Below, one piece after another: positions 1 through 8,090 of a stretch of DNA of 64,000 bases (its first letter is position 1; each line of letters opens with the position of its first letter). The DNA comes from Lacrimispora indolis DSM 755 (GTDB taxonomy: Bacteria; Bacillota; Clostridia; Lachnospirales; Lachnospiraceae). The translations under genes were made by a program, and so were the position numbers. The notes under the pieces are model-generated. The model was not told where the DNA came from. It did no database searches and worked only from the letters and a program-made list of their open reading frames with translations. The stretch spans positions 6,304,001 through 6,368,000 of the forward strand of contig NZ_AZUI01000001.1 in assembly GCF_000526995.1 (NCBI RefSeq). Direction: 5' to 3'.

Positions 1-646
1 AATCTTTGCTGATGGTCATATTGTCAGACAGGGGCAGATAGCAGGTAGCAGCTGCCACCCGGTTTCCCCTGATCACCACCGCTCCGTCATGCAGCGGCGT
101 GTTATGCTCAAATATATTAATAAGAAGCTGGCTGCTGACAACCCCTCCTATTTCGATCCCGGTACGTTCGATCTCTTTTAGGGAATCCCCTCTTTCAATT
201 ACCATGAGCGCTCCGGTCTTGACCTTTGCCATTTCAAAAGTCGCCTTTACCAGCTCATTGATAGTCTTATCCGTAAAGCTGGAGTTGTCCCGGCCGTCAT
301 CAAAGGTAAGGATCCCTGTAAAGGGATTTTTGCTTCCCAGCTGCTCCAAGGCTTTCCGAAGCTCCGGCTGGAAGATCACAATCGCCATGGTCACGGCAGG
401 CGTAGCAATTTTATTAAGGATCCAAAAAATGTTATCCAGCCGGAATACATATGCAAAGACATAGAAAAGAAGAATCACAATGATTCCTTTTAAAAGCGTC
501 CATGCTCTTGTATTCATGATCCAGGTCAGCAGTTCATACAGCAGTACAGCTATAATAATAATTTCAACCAGGTTTGTTTTCGATATTCTGGGCAGGAACG
601 ATACCCAGGAGTACATTCCGTCTAAAAAATCAGCTATTGTCTCCAC
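1..646 (-). CDS. cdaA: Diadenylate cyclase CdaA (3' end outside window)
   Basis: Makes cyclic di-AMP from two ATP at the membrane. The visible N-terminal ~215 residues hold three hydrophobic segments (around residues 25-41, 51-68 and 73-92), then the DisA_N/DAC domain with the active-site stretch LHDGAVVIRGN and the IGGVVSSQLL region. The second catalytic motif (RHR) would lie beyond the window edge. The start is uncertain. In frame, GTG at 644-646 gives METIADFLDG but its purine-rich SD abuts the codon. ATA at 635-637 has an ideally spaced GGGAGG, and the first ATG (614-616) has no SD. The gene follows two membrane-protein genes on the same strand across a gap holding a 50-bp tandem repeat. 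In many Firmicutes cdaR and glmM follow; that part is not visible here. Confidence 0.93.
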   Translation of the reverse strand, partial: METIADFLDGMYSWVSFLPRISKTNLVEIIIIAVLLYELLTWIMNTRAWTLLKGIIVILLFYVFAYVFRLDNIFWILNKIATPAVTMAIVIFQPELRKALEQLGSKNPFTGILTFDDGRDNSSFTDKTINELVKATFEMAKVKTGALMVIERGDSLKEIERTGIEIGGVVSSQLLINIFEHNTPLHDGAVVIRGNRVAAATCYLPLSDNMTISKD

Positions 647-667
647 CTCCCTTTTGTCTTTTCCTTA

Positions 668-758
668 TTATTGCCCTGTTCTTTGGGCATCAAGGTATGC
701 CCGTAGGGCGTTCCTGATTATTGCCCTGCTTTTTGGGCATTAAGGTATGCCCGTAGGG
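668..758. repeat. 50-bp tandem hairpin repeat (copy A)
   Basis: Two units with a 50-bp period start at 668 and 718 and differ at only a few positions. Each has a GGGCAT...ATGCCC stem with a short loop (AAGGT region), preceded by TTGCCC and followed by GTAGGG. A related tandem pair lies at 48775-48862. It sits between two minus-strand genes of one apparent operon and does not appear to be coding. Confidence 0.8.
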
Positions 759-763
759 TATTT

Positions 764-1711
764 TTACCTCTGCGGTCTTTGGAGTTTTCTGGCATTGATT
801 TTCTGAACTTTTACGTCAGGCGCACTGACCGTCAGCTTTGGAACCGCCTTGACGTAATAATAATAATCATCATCTTCAAATTGTACGTATTCTGTCCTGG
901 AATAATCCACCGCAAAGACAAAAAATGTATAAATTCCTGCAATAAGGATGGAAATCAGGATTCCAACCAGGAGCCTGATCACTGATACCGACACATCTGC
1001 GGCAATATCCCCGATAAAGATTACCCCAAGCTGTGCAATAGTACCTGCCACAATGGCAATGATCCAGGCATAATCCACGGACAAGCTGCGGGTAATTGCC
1101 ACTACCACAAGGGAAAGGGCAAAGGCTGTAACCATCACAAGCATCAGCTTATTGGAAAGCAGACTCTTCATGAGCTGCATGAATTTCTGCATTTCATCCA
1201 CCGACATATCGTTTGTCAGGACCCCGGCATTCTGCTTTACATATAAAAGTGCATAATAAATAAATACACCGCAGCTCACCGGTATCACAGAGATCACACT
1301 CCCTGACAGCCCCACGATCAAAGGGATGGCATAAGGGATCCTTAAAAGGAAAAACACCGGGGTCAGCACCAGCAAATAACTGTCACCCGGCTGAAATCCA
1401 TAATAAAGAAGTCCTACCACCACAATAAAAACAGCCATAACCAGAGTTATTTCAAGAGATATTCCCGACAGATGGGCAAGCATAAAGCCTGCCGCCAGAA
1501 AGGAAATGGCTCCATAGGGCAAAAAGGAGCATACCAGAGCCAGAACCACAGGGATATAGGCGTCCGTCAGCTTTGCCATAAAGCCAATATTCTTATTCAT
1601 CAGGGAAAACGCCAGGAAGCTGAAAATGAACTTGATCACAGGCGTTATATAGATTTCAAATCTCGCGTAGAACTCTTTTATTCGTTCTTTAAATACAAGA
1701 AGGCCCATCAT
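764..1711 (-). CDS. Uncharacterised polytopic membrane protein upstream of cdaA
   Basis: I do not recognise this 315-residue protein. It is strongly hydrophobic, with roughly eight to ten membrane segments spread over residues 20-275. There is a short soluble loop near 165-190 and a charged cytosol-type C-terminal tail of ~45 residues holding an acidic/tyrosine cluster (EDDDYYYY) and a basic end. Its ATG overlaps the stop of the preceding gene by 4 bp (ATGA), so the two are translationally coupled. cdaA follows about 120 bp later on the same strand. This context suggests a membrane partner or co-regulated protein of c-di-AMP synthesis, but that is inference only. Confidence 0.8.
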   Translation of the reverse strand: MMGLLVFKERIKEFYARFEIYITPVIKFIFSFLAFSLMNKNIGFMAKLTDAYIPVVLALVCSFLPYGAISFLAAGFMLAHLSGISLEITLVMAVFIVVVGLLYYGFQPGDSYLLVLTPVFFLLRIPYAIPLIVGLSGSVISVIPVSCGVFIYYALLYVKQNAGVLTNDMSVDEMQKFMQLMKSLLSNKLMLVMVTAFALSLVVVAITRSLSVDYAWIIAIVAGTIAQLGVIFIGDIAADVSVSVIRLLVGILISILIAGIYTFFVFAVDYSRTEYVQFEDDDYYYYVKAVPKLTVSAPDVKVQKINARKLQRPQR

Positions 1712-2136
1712 GATGTCCGTCCTCCCTTTGTTCTTTTTAAGGGTCTGGTGTTTCCCTCATACCGCTTGTCCAGCCGCTTTAATTTGGCCAGATACACCTT
1801 TATCCCGCGGCTGGCATATTCGTATCGTCTCATATATACAAAAATGCTGATTCCCAGATAAATCACCAGTCCGATGAGATAAATCATGCCGATCCGCAGC
1901 CCTGCCGACGTCAGGCCCTTCAGTTCCATGGTGTTCATCCACCGTTCCAAATCATACAATACCCATAAGATCAGACATAAGGCAAAGCTTAAGGTGTAAC
2001 TGAAAAAGGAGCGGAACAGCTTGCTGCTGATGTAATCACTTTTGAAGTACCGGTTAATGGGAAATATCCGCTTTCCTTCATGTTTTTCAAACATCGCAAG
2101 GCTGGTCATAATTTTAATTTTTTCTTCACTAAGCAT
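1708..2136 (-). CDS. Small conserved-type membrane protein, unknown function
   Basis: A 142-residue protein with a soluble, basic N-terminus (~45 residues), two membrane segments (about 47-62 and 79-102) and a basic C-terminal tail rich in Lys/Arg. It is the first gene of the apparent operon leading to cdaA and overlaps the next gene by 4 bp. A likely promoter with an extended -10 lies at 2171-2179. No enzymatic motif is visible and I do not assign a function. Two hydrophobic hairpin-like segments with basic flanks would fit a small scaffold or regulator of the neighbouring polytopic protein. Confidence 0.8.
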   Translation of the reverse strand: MLSEEKIKIMTSLAMFEKHEGKRIFPINRYFKSDYISSKLFRSFFSYTLSFALCLILWVLYDLERWMNTMELKGLTSAGLRIGMIYLIGLVIYLGISIFVYMRRYEYASRGIKVYLAKLKRLDKRYEGNTRPLKRTKGGRTS

Positions 2137-2170
2137 ATGGTTTCCTCACTATACCATAAGATATCACCCT

Positions 2171-2179
2171 ATTATAGCA
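2171..2179 (-). promoter_or_regulatory. Extended -10 promoter for the cdaA-side operon
   Basis: On the minus strand TATAAT is preceded by TG-N (TGCTATAAT), about 35 bp upstream of the ATG at 2136. No good -35 is seen at 17 bp, as is usual for extended -10 promoters. Confidence 0.6.
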
Positions 2180-2273
2180 TAGAAACTTTTACTTTGCGAG
2201 CCTAATACGGAATTTTTATTTTTTTATATCGTACAAGATATTAGAGCACAGCTGTTATACCAGGCTCAGACGG

Positions 2274-2315
2274 CAGAAAAATCGGTGCCCGGGATGCAAG
2301 TCCGGGCACCGATTT
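2274..2315 (-). terminator. Rho-independent terminator after the ABC exporter gene
   Basis: A perfect 14-bp stem (2279-2292 with 2302-2315) and a 9-nt loop, followed on the minus strand by a short T run. It starts 2 bp past the stop codon of the ABC exporter gene. Confidence 0.9.
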
Positions 2316-2317
2316 CT

Positions 2318-4105
2318 TCATCTTAAAGCCATCTGGAGCCGTTCCATTTCATAGAATTCCCCCTTTTGGGCCATAAGCTCCTCATAGCTGCCTTCTTCTC
2401 TTATTTTTCCCTTGTCCAGCACCACAATCCGGTCCGCGCCTCTGACCGTGGATAGCCTGTGAGCCACAATAAAGGTAGTTCTGTCCTTAATAAGGCGATC
2501 CAGCGCATCCTGAATCTCCTTTTCCGATATGGTATCCAGAGCTGAAGTGGCCTCATCCAGTATAATGACTTTCGGGTCACGTATAATTGCCCGGGCAATG
2601 GAGATCCTCTGTCTTTGCCCGCCGCTTAAATTGGCACCGTGCTCACCGATCATGGTATCAAGACCCTTGGGAAGCTTCGCAATGACTGACTTTAAATTGG
2701 CCGCTTCTATGGCGTGCCCGATCTCCTCTTCCGAAACACGCTCCAGACCGTAAACAATATTTTCCCTTACGGTTCCGGTAAAAAGGACCGGAGACTGGGG
2801 GACCACGGAAATAAACTTACGGTAGCTTCTTAAGTTAATGTCGTTGACATCCATACCGTCAATCAAAAGCCTTCCGTCAGAGGGCGTGATGAATCCGATG
2901 ATCAGGTTAAGGACTGTCGTCTTTCCGGAACCGGATTCTCCTACCAGGGCAATGGTTTCCCCTGCCTTTACCTCCAGCTGGAATCCATCAAGCACCTGTT
3001 CTTGGGAATCCTTATAGGAAAACTGCACGTTGCGAAAAGAATAGCTTCCATCCAGCGCCTTCATTTCCCTCTTTCCATCGTTATGCTCCACATCGTCTGA
3101 AGCTAAAATCTCACCGATGGAGGTAACGGATTCCAGCCCCTTTGTCAGGATGGGAAGGAGGTTTATGAGGGCAGTGAACTGGTTTACCACAGTTGTAAAG
3201 CTGGACTGATAAAAGGTCACATCCCCGATCCTTATCAGGCCCTTTAAAGCCATAAAACCGGAAAACCCCAGGCAGAGAGCCTGAAACACCTGGAACACAC
3301 ACCAGCTGACCGCACCGAAATGAGCCTGTATCATATCCAGACGATATCCCTTATCCGCAGTTTCTTCCAGCTGCTCCTTGATTTTTTCCACTTCCCTCTG
3401 CTCCAGAGCATGGGCCCTTGTTACGGGAACCAGCTCCACCATCTCCATGACCCGGGCGCTGGTTTCCTCCATTTCCTGACGGAACGCTCTGTTTTCTCTG
3501 TGTATTTTCTTCCGGAATGCAATCACGGTCACAGAGGTCACAGGAGCTACCAGGAGAAAAAACAAAAGGACAATTCTGTTTTTTACGGCTGTAATGGACA
3601 GGGTGATCACCAGATTCATCATAATGTTCATCAGGTTTACAAAAAGCTGGGATGACAGGGTTTCTACCGCTTCCACATCCCGGATGATTTTTGACTGAAG
3701 ACGTCCTGACTGGATTCCCGTGTGGTAAGGGATAGAAAGTTCCTGAAGCTTCCTCACCAGGGCTCCTCTTAAACCTGCTTCGGTTTTTCGTATGACCTTG
3801 TTTTTGTATTTATTATGAAGCCAGTTGGCAGGAAGATGGATGACAAGCAGCCCCAGCCAGACCGCCACATTTAACAAAATGGCCTGTTTTCCGGCCTCTC
3901 CTCCTTCCAAAGCTCCATTGATCACATTGGCGATCAGCAGTGCCGAAAAAAGGCTGGGGGCATGCTTGATCACGAAAAAGAAGGTGGAAATCAGAAATTT
4001 GTGATACTGGCCCTTGTAAAAACCAAGAAGAACCTTGACGGAATGATTCCCGTATCTTTCATAACACCGGACAAAACGGCGTTCAATTTCTTCATAATGA
4101 TCCAT
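2318..4105 (-). CDS. ABC exporter, fused membrane and ATPase domains
   Basis: A 595-residue type IV (exporter-fold) ABC half-transporter. The N-terminal membrane domain (about residues 20-320) has around six helices. The nucleotide-binding domain follows with Walker A GESGSGKTT, signature LSGGQRQR, Walker B VIILDEATSALD with the catalytic Glu, and H-loop IVAHRLST, so it is fully competent and could act as a homodimer. The start chosen is the ATG at 4103-4105, preceded by AAGGAG at 6 bp; upstream in-frame starts lack an SD and run into the esterase gene. It lies 10 bp after the GDSL esterase at the end of the glycan-utilisation operon. Substrate unknown; exporting a sugar or peptide product, or an unrelated passenger role, are both possible. 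Confidence 0.9.
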   Translation of the reverse strand: MDHYEEIERRFVRCYERYGNHSVKVLLGFYKGQYHKFLISTFFFVIKHAPSLFSALLIANVINGALEGGEAGKQAILLNVAVWLGLLVIHLPANWLHNKYKNKVIRKTEAGLRGALVRKLQELSIPYHTGIQSGRLQSKIIRDVEAVETLSSQLFVNLMNIMMNLVITLSITAVKNRIVLLFFLLVAPVTSVTVIAFRKKIHRENRAFRQEMEETSARVMEMVELVPVTRAHALEQREVEKIKEQLEETADKGYRLDMIQAHFGAVSWCVFQVFQALCLGFSGFMALKGLIRIGDVTFYQSSFTTVVNQFTALINLLPILTKGLESVTSIGEILASDDVEHNDGKREMKALDGSYSFRNVQFSYKDSQEQVLDGFQLEVKAGETIALVGESGSGKTTVLNLIIGFITPSDGRLLIDGMDVNDINLRSYRKFISVVPQSPVLFTGTVRENIVYGLERVSEEEIGHAIEAANLKSVIAKLPKGLDTMIGEHGANLSGGQRQRISIARAIIRDPKVIILDEATSALDTISEKEIQDALDRLIKDRTTFIVAHRLSTVRGADRIVVLDKGKIREEGSYEELMAQKGEFYEMERLQMALR

Positions 4106-4115
4106 AATCTGCTCC

Positions 4116-4796
4116 TTAAGAAACATCAAACCCCGTATTTTCCCTCTGCTCTGCCCTTTCTTCCAGGAGGTCCCTATAAGGGGATCCCAGCTTTTCCAGC
4201 TCATCGCTGAGAAAACCGGCCATAAGAACTGCTCCCTCAGGCCTTAAATGGGTATTGTCCTTAGGCCACATGAAATAAGCCTTAGAGGCCAGGTCCCCCA
4301 GAGCTGCCAGATAATTTTCTGTGATTGCCGTCATATCGATTACAGGCACACCTGCCTTTCTTCCTGTCCGCTTAACCGCCTCCGGATAAGCACCATGGCT
4401 TCCCGGCCTGAAGGTTCCCCTGTCATCAAAAAGCCTTCTCCCAATGGGGGTTATGAGGACCGGCCAGGCTCCCTTAACCTTTGCTGCGTCAATAAAACGC
4501 ATGAGGTTCTCCGGAAATGTGGTGTCCGGATCCGTATGCCTTGCCGGATCGTCTTTCTCATCGTTGTGTCCGAACTGGATAAAGAGGAAATCGCCTTCCT
4601 TTATCTCTTTTCCGATCAGATCCAGGCGTCCCTCGTCAATAAAAGATTTTGTGCTGCGCCCATTCTGGGCAAAGCTTTTCATTTCCACGGAATCCTTTAA
4701 GTATAACAACAATGCCTGGGAAATCCCGGTTTGGGGATAGGCGGATATTTTATTGAATTTCACTGTGCTGTCTCCAGCATAAAAGATTGCTGCCAT
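4116..4796 (-). CDS. GDSL-family rhamnogalacturonan acetylesterase-like hydrolase
   Basis: A 226-residue SGNH/GDSL hydrolase. Block I is GDST with the nucleophilic Ser near residue 10, block II is QNGRSTKSF, block III is FGHND, and the C-terminal catalytic pair is in DNTHL. The order and spacing match CE12 rhamnogalacturonan acetylesterases, which remove acetyl groups from pectin or xylan fragments. No signal peptide is visible, so it probably acts in the cytoplasm on imported oligosaccharides. Its first 47 bp overlap the end of the upstream GH43 gene, and an SD (GGAGTG) lies inside that gene. Family call is firm; the exact acetylated sugar is inference. Confidence 0.87.
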   Translation of the reverse strand: MAAIFYAGDSTVKFNKISAYPQTGISQALLLYLKDSVEMKSFAQNGRSTKSFIDEGRLDLIGKEIKEGDFLFIQFGHNDEKDDPARHTDPDTTFPENLMRFIDAAKVKGAWPVLITPIGRRLFDDRGTFRPGSHGAYPEAVKRTGRKAGVPVIDMTAITENYLAALGDLASKAYFMWPKDNTHLRPEGAVLMAGFLSDELEKLGSPYRDLLEERAEQRENTGFDVS

Positions 4797-6531
4797 TTAC
4801 GTACACTCCATACATGGCTCCTGTAAAGCGCTTGCCTTTTACAAGGCCCTCGGAACAGATGGAGGTCACATCTGTCCATTGCCACAGAAGCTTACTGTTT
4901 AATAGAAAGGTTCTTATAAGCCCGTTTGTATCCACCCGGAATGTTACCGGACTTTGAAACCGGAACGGTTTTGTTTCTGTTCTTACATAGGTGTCGTCAA
5001 TATATTCAGATACAAATACCCGGTCTCTTGTTACGCCGAATTTTATATAAGTATTCTCATCATAATAAAGGGTTACCCCTGCGTCCGAAGTAAACTCCTC
5101 TTGTCCTTCTTGGGGAAAACTCATTTCAAATTCCAGGGAAAAGCGGAAATCAGGCTGACTCGTCACTAAAAGGCTCTTACAATCCCTCTCATATAAGTCC
5201 AGCCCATCTCCTCTGATCCATATGGTTCCATCAGCGGCTTCGCCGGTGATCTGCGGATCTTTTGTTCTGGGGGAAAGCCATTCCCCGGCCGGCCTCTTCC
5301 CAAAATTCTGCCCCCTGATTGCCGAAAAGGGCAAAGCTGCCATATAGGATGGCCCTTTTCCCCGGTTAATGACCGGCCAGCCGTCCGTTGACCAGGTCAT
5401 TTCATCCAGGCAGGTTTCCCTGCCCAGCATCCCCCACCGGCCTTCTGAGAAACGGGAACATAAGTATACGATGAACCATCTTCCGTCCGGAGTCTGGACC
5501 GGCTTTCCGTGACCGCAGCACTGGATGCTCCCGATCTCATCCTTTTGATGCATAATGGGATTATAGGGGCAGTCTTCATATGGGCCAAACAGGTTTTTTG
5601 ACCTTGCTGCAGTGATCATGTGGCCCTTTCCCGTTCCTCCCTCTGCAAGAAAACAGTAATAGTACCCATCCTTTTTTATTATATGGGGCCCCTCCGGCGC
5701 ATGGCCGGAATGACCGTACCATATAAGGGACGGCTCTGAGAGAATCTGCTTTCCATCCTCTGATATCTCCATGATCCGGGCTCCCCGGTTTAAAAGCATG
5801 TACCGTTTTCCGTCATCATTGGTAAAGATAGAAGGGTCGATGCCAAGTACATTGTGGATGACCGGCGTTTCATAAGGTCCCTCCGGATTCCCGGAGCTGG
5901 TGATCATCTGGGTCTGGATAAAGGGTGCATCGTCATTCCTTCTCAAGGTGGCGCAGATATAGAACCTTCCGTTGTGATGGCTGATATCCGGAGCCCAAAA
6001 GCCTCTTCCGCCCTCCAGCTCTCCTAAGTATTCCTCCGCCCATTTCCGGTCTGTCACAGCATATCCGATGGTTTTCCAGTGTACCAGATCCCTGGAATGG
6101 GAAATGGGAATGCAGGGAAAGTAAATAAAGCTGGAGTTAACCATATAATAGTCCTCCCCCACCCGGACAATGCTGGGGTCCGGATGCATTCCCCTGCAAA
6201 CCGGATTCCGGTAACATTCCTCATAGGAAAAGCCGCAGACCGACTGAAAGTAGTCTTCCATGGGAGAAATGCCCCTTGCCAGGTCATAGGGTGTTACCAT
6301 GTCCTGATTGGCCCAGGCAGGATCCATACCGCATTTTTCCACTAAATATTTTACAAGGTCCGGATTTTTCCCTTTTACTGCATAGTGAAGCAGGCTGTTG
6401 CCCTCTTCATCGCAGTCTTCCGTATTAAAGGAGTGATCGATCAGGCGGATAACCCTTTCCAGATCCCCTCTTATTGCGGCTTCAAAGGCCTGTTTCGCAG
6501 CTGCTTCTGTCTTCGATGTGTATAAAATCAT
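4750..6531 (-). CDS. GH43 glycosidase with N-terminal ankyrin-like domain
   Basis: 593 residues. Residues ~8-95 are ankyrin-like: two helical repeat units with the characteristic GNSLLHYAVKGKNPDLVKYL and VTPYDLA stretches. A complete GH43 five-blade catalytic domain starts near residue 115. It shows HPDPSIVRVGEDYYM (general-base Asp), GIDPSIFTNDDG (pKa-modulating Asp) and APEGPH (general-acid Glu). A beta-sandwich-like C-terminal region covers roughly residues 410-590. GH43 enzymes are mainly beta-xylosidases and alpha-L-arabinofuranosidases. No signal peptide is seen, so it is probably cytoplasmic. The 5' end overlaps the upstream GH43 gene by 50 bp, so the two are coupled. The ankyrin portion is unusual for this family. 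Confidence 0.88.
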   Translation of the reverse strand: MILYTSKTEAAAKQAFEAAIRGDLERVIRLIDHSFNTEDCDEEGNSLLHYAVKGKNPDLVKYLVEKCGMDPAWANQDMVTPYDLARGISPMEDYFQSVCGFSYEECYRNPVCRGMHPDPSIVRVGEDYYMVNSSFIYFPCIPISHSRDLVHWKTIGYAVTDRKWAEEYLGELEGGRGFWAPDISHHNGRFYICATLRRNDDAPFIQTQMITSSGNPEGPYETPVIHNVLGIDPSIFTNDDGKRYMLLNRGARIMEISEDGKQILSEPSLIWYGHSGHAPEGPHIIKKDGYYYCFLAEGGTGKGHMITAARSKNLFGPYEDCPYNPIMHQKDEIGSIQCCGHGKPVQTPDGRWFIVYLCSRFSEGRWGMLGRETCLDEMTWSTDGWPVINRGKGPSYMAALPFSAIRGQNFGKRPAGEWLSPRTKDPQITGEAADGTIWIRGDGLDLYERDCKSLLVTSQPDFRFSLEFEMSFPQEGQEEFTSDAGVTLYYDENTYIKFGVTRDRVFVSEYIDDTYVRTETKPFRFQSPVTFRVDTNGLIRTFLLNSKLLWQWTDVTSICSEGLVKGKRFTGAMYGVYVNGSNLLCWRQHSEIQ

Positions 6532-8014
6532 ATTCCCCGTACCCTTCTGAAATTACATTCTTATTGTTGGAACTCCAGAGACAGAGCTTAGCCCCGGTCC
6601 AGGTAGCTCTGCGCAGGGGATAGTCCCCTCCTATGGATGTATAGTGTATTCCATCCCCGGACCAGAAAAACCGGTAGGTCTTGTTTCGGAACACTTCTAC
6701 CTTAAGATAAGCCCCGTCGTTTTCAAAGGGGAAGGAAACTTCCCGGAGCTCCCTGGCTTCTCCCTCGTATTCCTTCTGTATCACAGTTCCGGAATAGAGA
6801 ACCAGCTGATTGCCGGTCTCCGTCTTCATCAGCCCCATGTATGCATAAGAATGGCCGATCATGCCCATAACTGCCATGTCCCCTGTCATCTTTCCCTTAA
6901 GCGTTACCTTTGTCACCGCAGAAAAGGCCTGGTGCTGAGGTATCTGGGTCATAGCGTTGGGGGCATACCATAAAAGGTTTTCTCTTGCCGGATTTGCAAG
7001 ACAGTACAGCCGTATGCCGGAATGCCCCTTTGTGGAATAAAAGAAATCCTGAGGGTTAGCCTGCCACTGCCACTGAAGTCCCAGGCTGCTGCCGCAAAAA
7101 TCATCGGACTGGACAACCCGGTACTCCGGCTGTCCCTGAACCGGGAGATCCCATTCCTTCACCGGTTCTCCGATCCCATCTCCGTTCTGCTCACTTCCTA
7201 TAAAGGGCCAGCCTGCATGAAAGCACAGGGGCTGGAGGTGGGTGATTCTCCCCAGCTCGGTCACATCCTGGAAATGAATAAACCAGTGTCTGCCGTCGTT
7301 CGCCGTTACCCAGCCTCCCTGATGAGGACCATTTACCTCCGTATTTCCCTGGTGCATGACGATCCGGTATTCATATGGCCCTGTGACAGATTTTGCGCGC
7401 AGAGCGGACTGCCAGCCGGTTGCCACACCTCCGGAAGGCATCAGTATGTAATAACAGCCCTGGTATTTGTAAAGCTTCGGCCCTTCCGTGGTAGGTGCCA
7501 GCTGCTTACCGTCAAAAACAGTGACCGGCTCTCCCAAGAGCTTTGTGCACTGGGAGTCAATTTCCACCAGATCCAGCCGGTGCTTGATTCCGCTGCGGCT
7601 ATTTGCATAAGCAAATACCATATAGGCCTTCCCATCGTCATCCCAGAAGGGACATGGATCGATCCAGCCCTTTGCAGGATGTAGGCAGTTTAAAGCAAAC
7701 TCTCCGTAAGGATCTGCGGAACGGGCTACAAAGATTCCCTCATCCGGCAGAGGAACGAACACGTAAAATATCCCGTCATGGAAGCGGATGGAGGGAGCCC
7801 AGGTTCCGGAACCATGGGAAGGCTTGTTGTATTTTTCAAAGGGAAGTGAGCGGACGCAATAGTTGATAATTTCCCAGTGGACCAGGTCTCTGGAATGAAG
7901 AAGGGGAACCCCTGGCAGATAAGTAAAGGAAGAGGCCACCATATAGTAATCCTCTCCCACCCGGATGACATCCGGATCCGAATAATCTGCATACAAAACC
8001 GGATTTTGATACAT
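6482..8014 (-). CDS. GH43 beta-xylosidase/alpha-arabinofuranosidase-like enzyme
   Basis: 510 residues, cytoplasmic (no signal peptide). The catalytic GH43 domain begins at residue 1 with YSDPDVIRVGEDYYMVASSF (general-base Asp). GWIDPCPFWDDDG gives the pKa modulator and TTEGPKLYK the general-acid Glu. A C-terminal beta-sandwich domain (about 325-505) of the type shared by xylosidase/arabinosidase members follows. The start has a GGGGGT SD about 7 bp upstream. It is the first enzyme gene after the ABC importer, separated from it by a hairpin terminator that may lower distal expression. It likely releases xylose or arabinose from imported oligosaccharides. Confidence 0.92.
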   Translation of the reverse strand: MYQNPVLYADYSDPDVIRVGEDYYMVASSFTYLPGVPLLHSRDLVHWEIINYCVRSLPFEKYNKPSHGSGTWAPSIRFHDGIFYVFVPLPDEGIFVARSADPYGEFALNCLHPAKGWIDPCPFWDDDGKAYMVFAYANSRSGIKHRLDLVEIDSQCTKLLGEPVTVFDGKQLAPTTEGPKLYKYQGCYYILMPSGGVATGWQSALRAKSVTGPYEYRIVMHQGNTEVNGPHQGGWVTANDGRHWFIHFQDVTELGRITHLQPLCFHAGWPFIGSEQNGDGIGEPVKEWDLPVQGQPEYRVVQSDDFCGSSLGLQWQWQANPQDFFYSTKGHSGIRLYCLANPARENLLWYAPNAMTQIPQHQAFSAVTKVTLKGKMTGDMAVMGMIGHSYAYMGLMKTETGNQLVLYSGTVIQKEYEGEARELREVSFPFENDGAYLKVEVFRNKTYRFFWSGDGIHYTSIGGDYPLRRATWTGAKLCLWSSNNKNVISEGYGEYDFIHIEDRSSCETGL

Positions 8015-8051
8015 TGTTATTACCCCCGTTTTTATTTTATTTATTATAGAG

Positions 8052-8079
8052 AAAAAGGGACAGACAGTCTGCCCCTTTT
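8052..8079 (-). terminator. Intra-operon terminator between importer and GH43 genes
   Basis: A 12-bp stem with one G-T pair and a 3-nt loop, followed on the minus strand by TTTTTCTCT. It lies between the MalG-type permease stop (8091) and the GH43 start (8014). Partial read-through would set importer expression above enzyme expression. Confidence 0.7.
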
Positions 8080-8090
8080 CCTGCCAGGCC

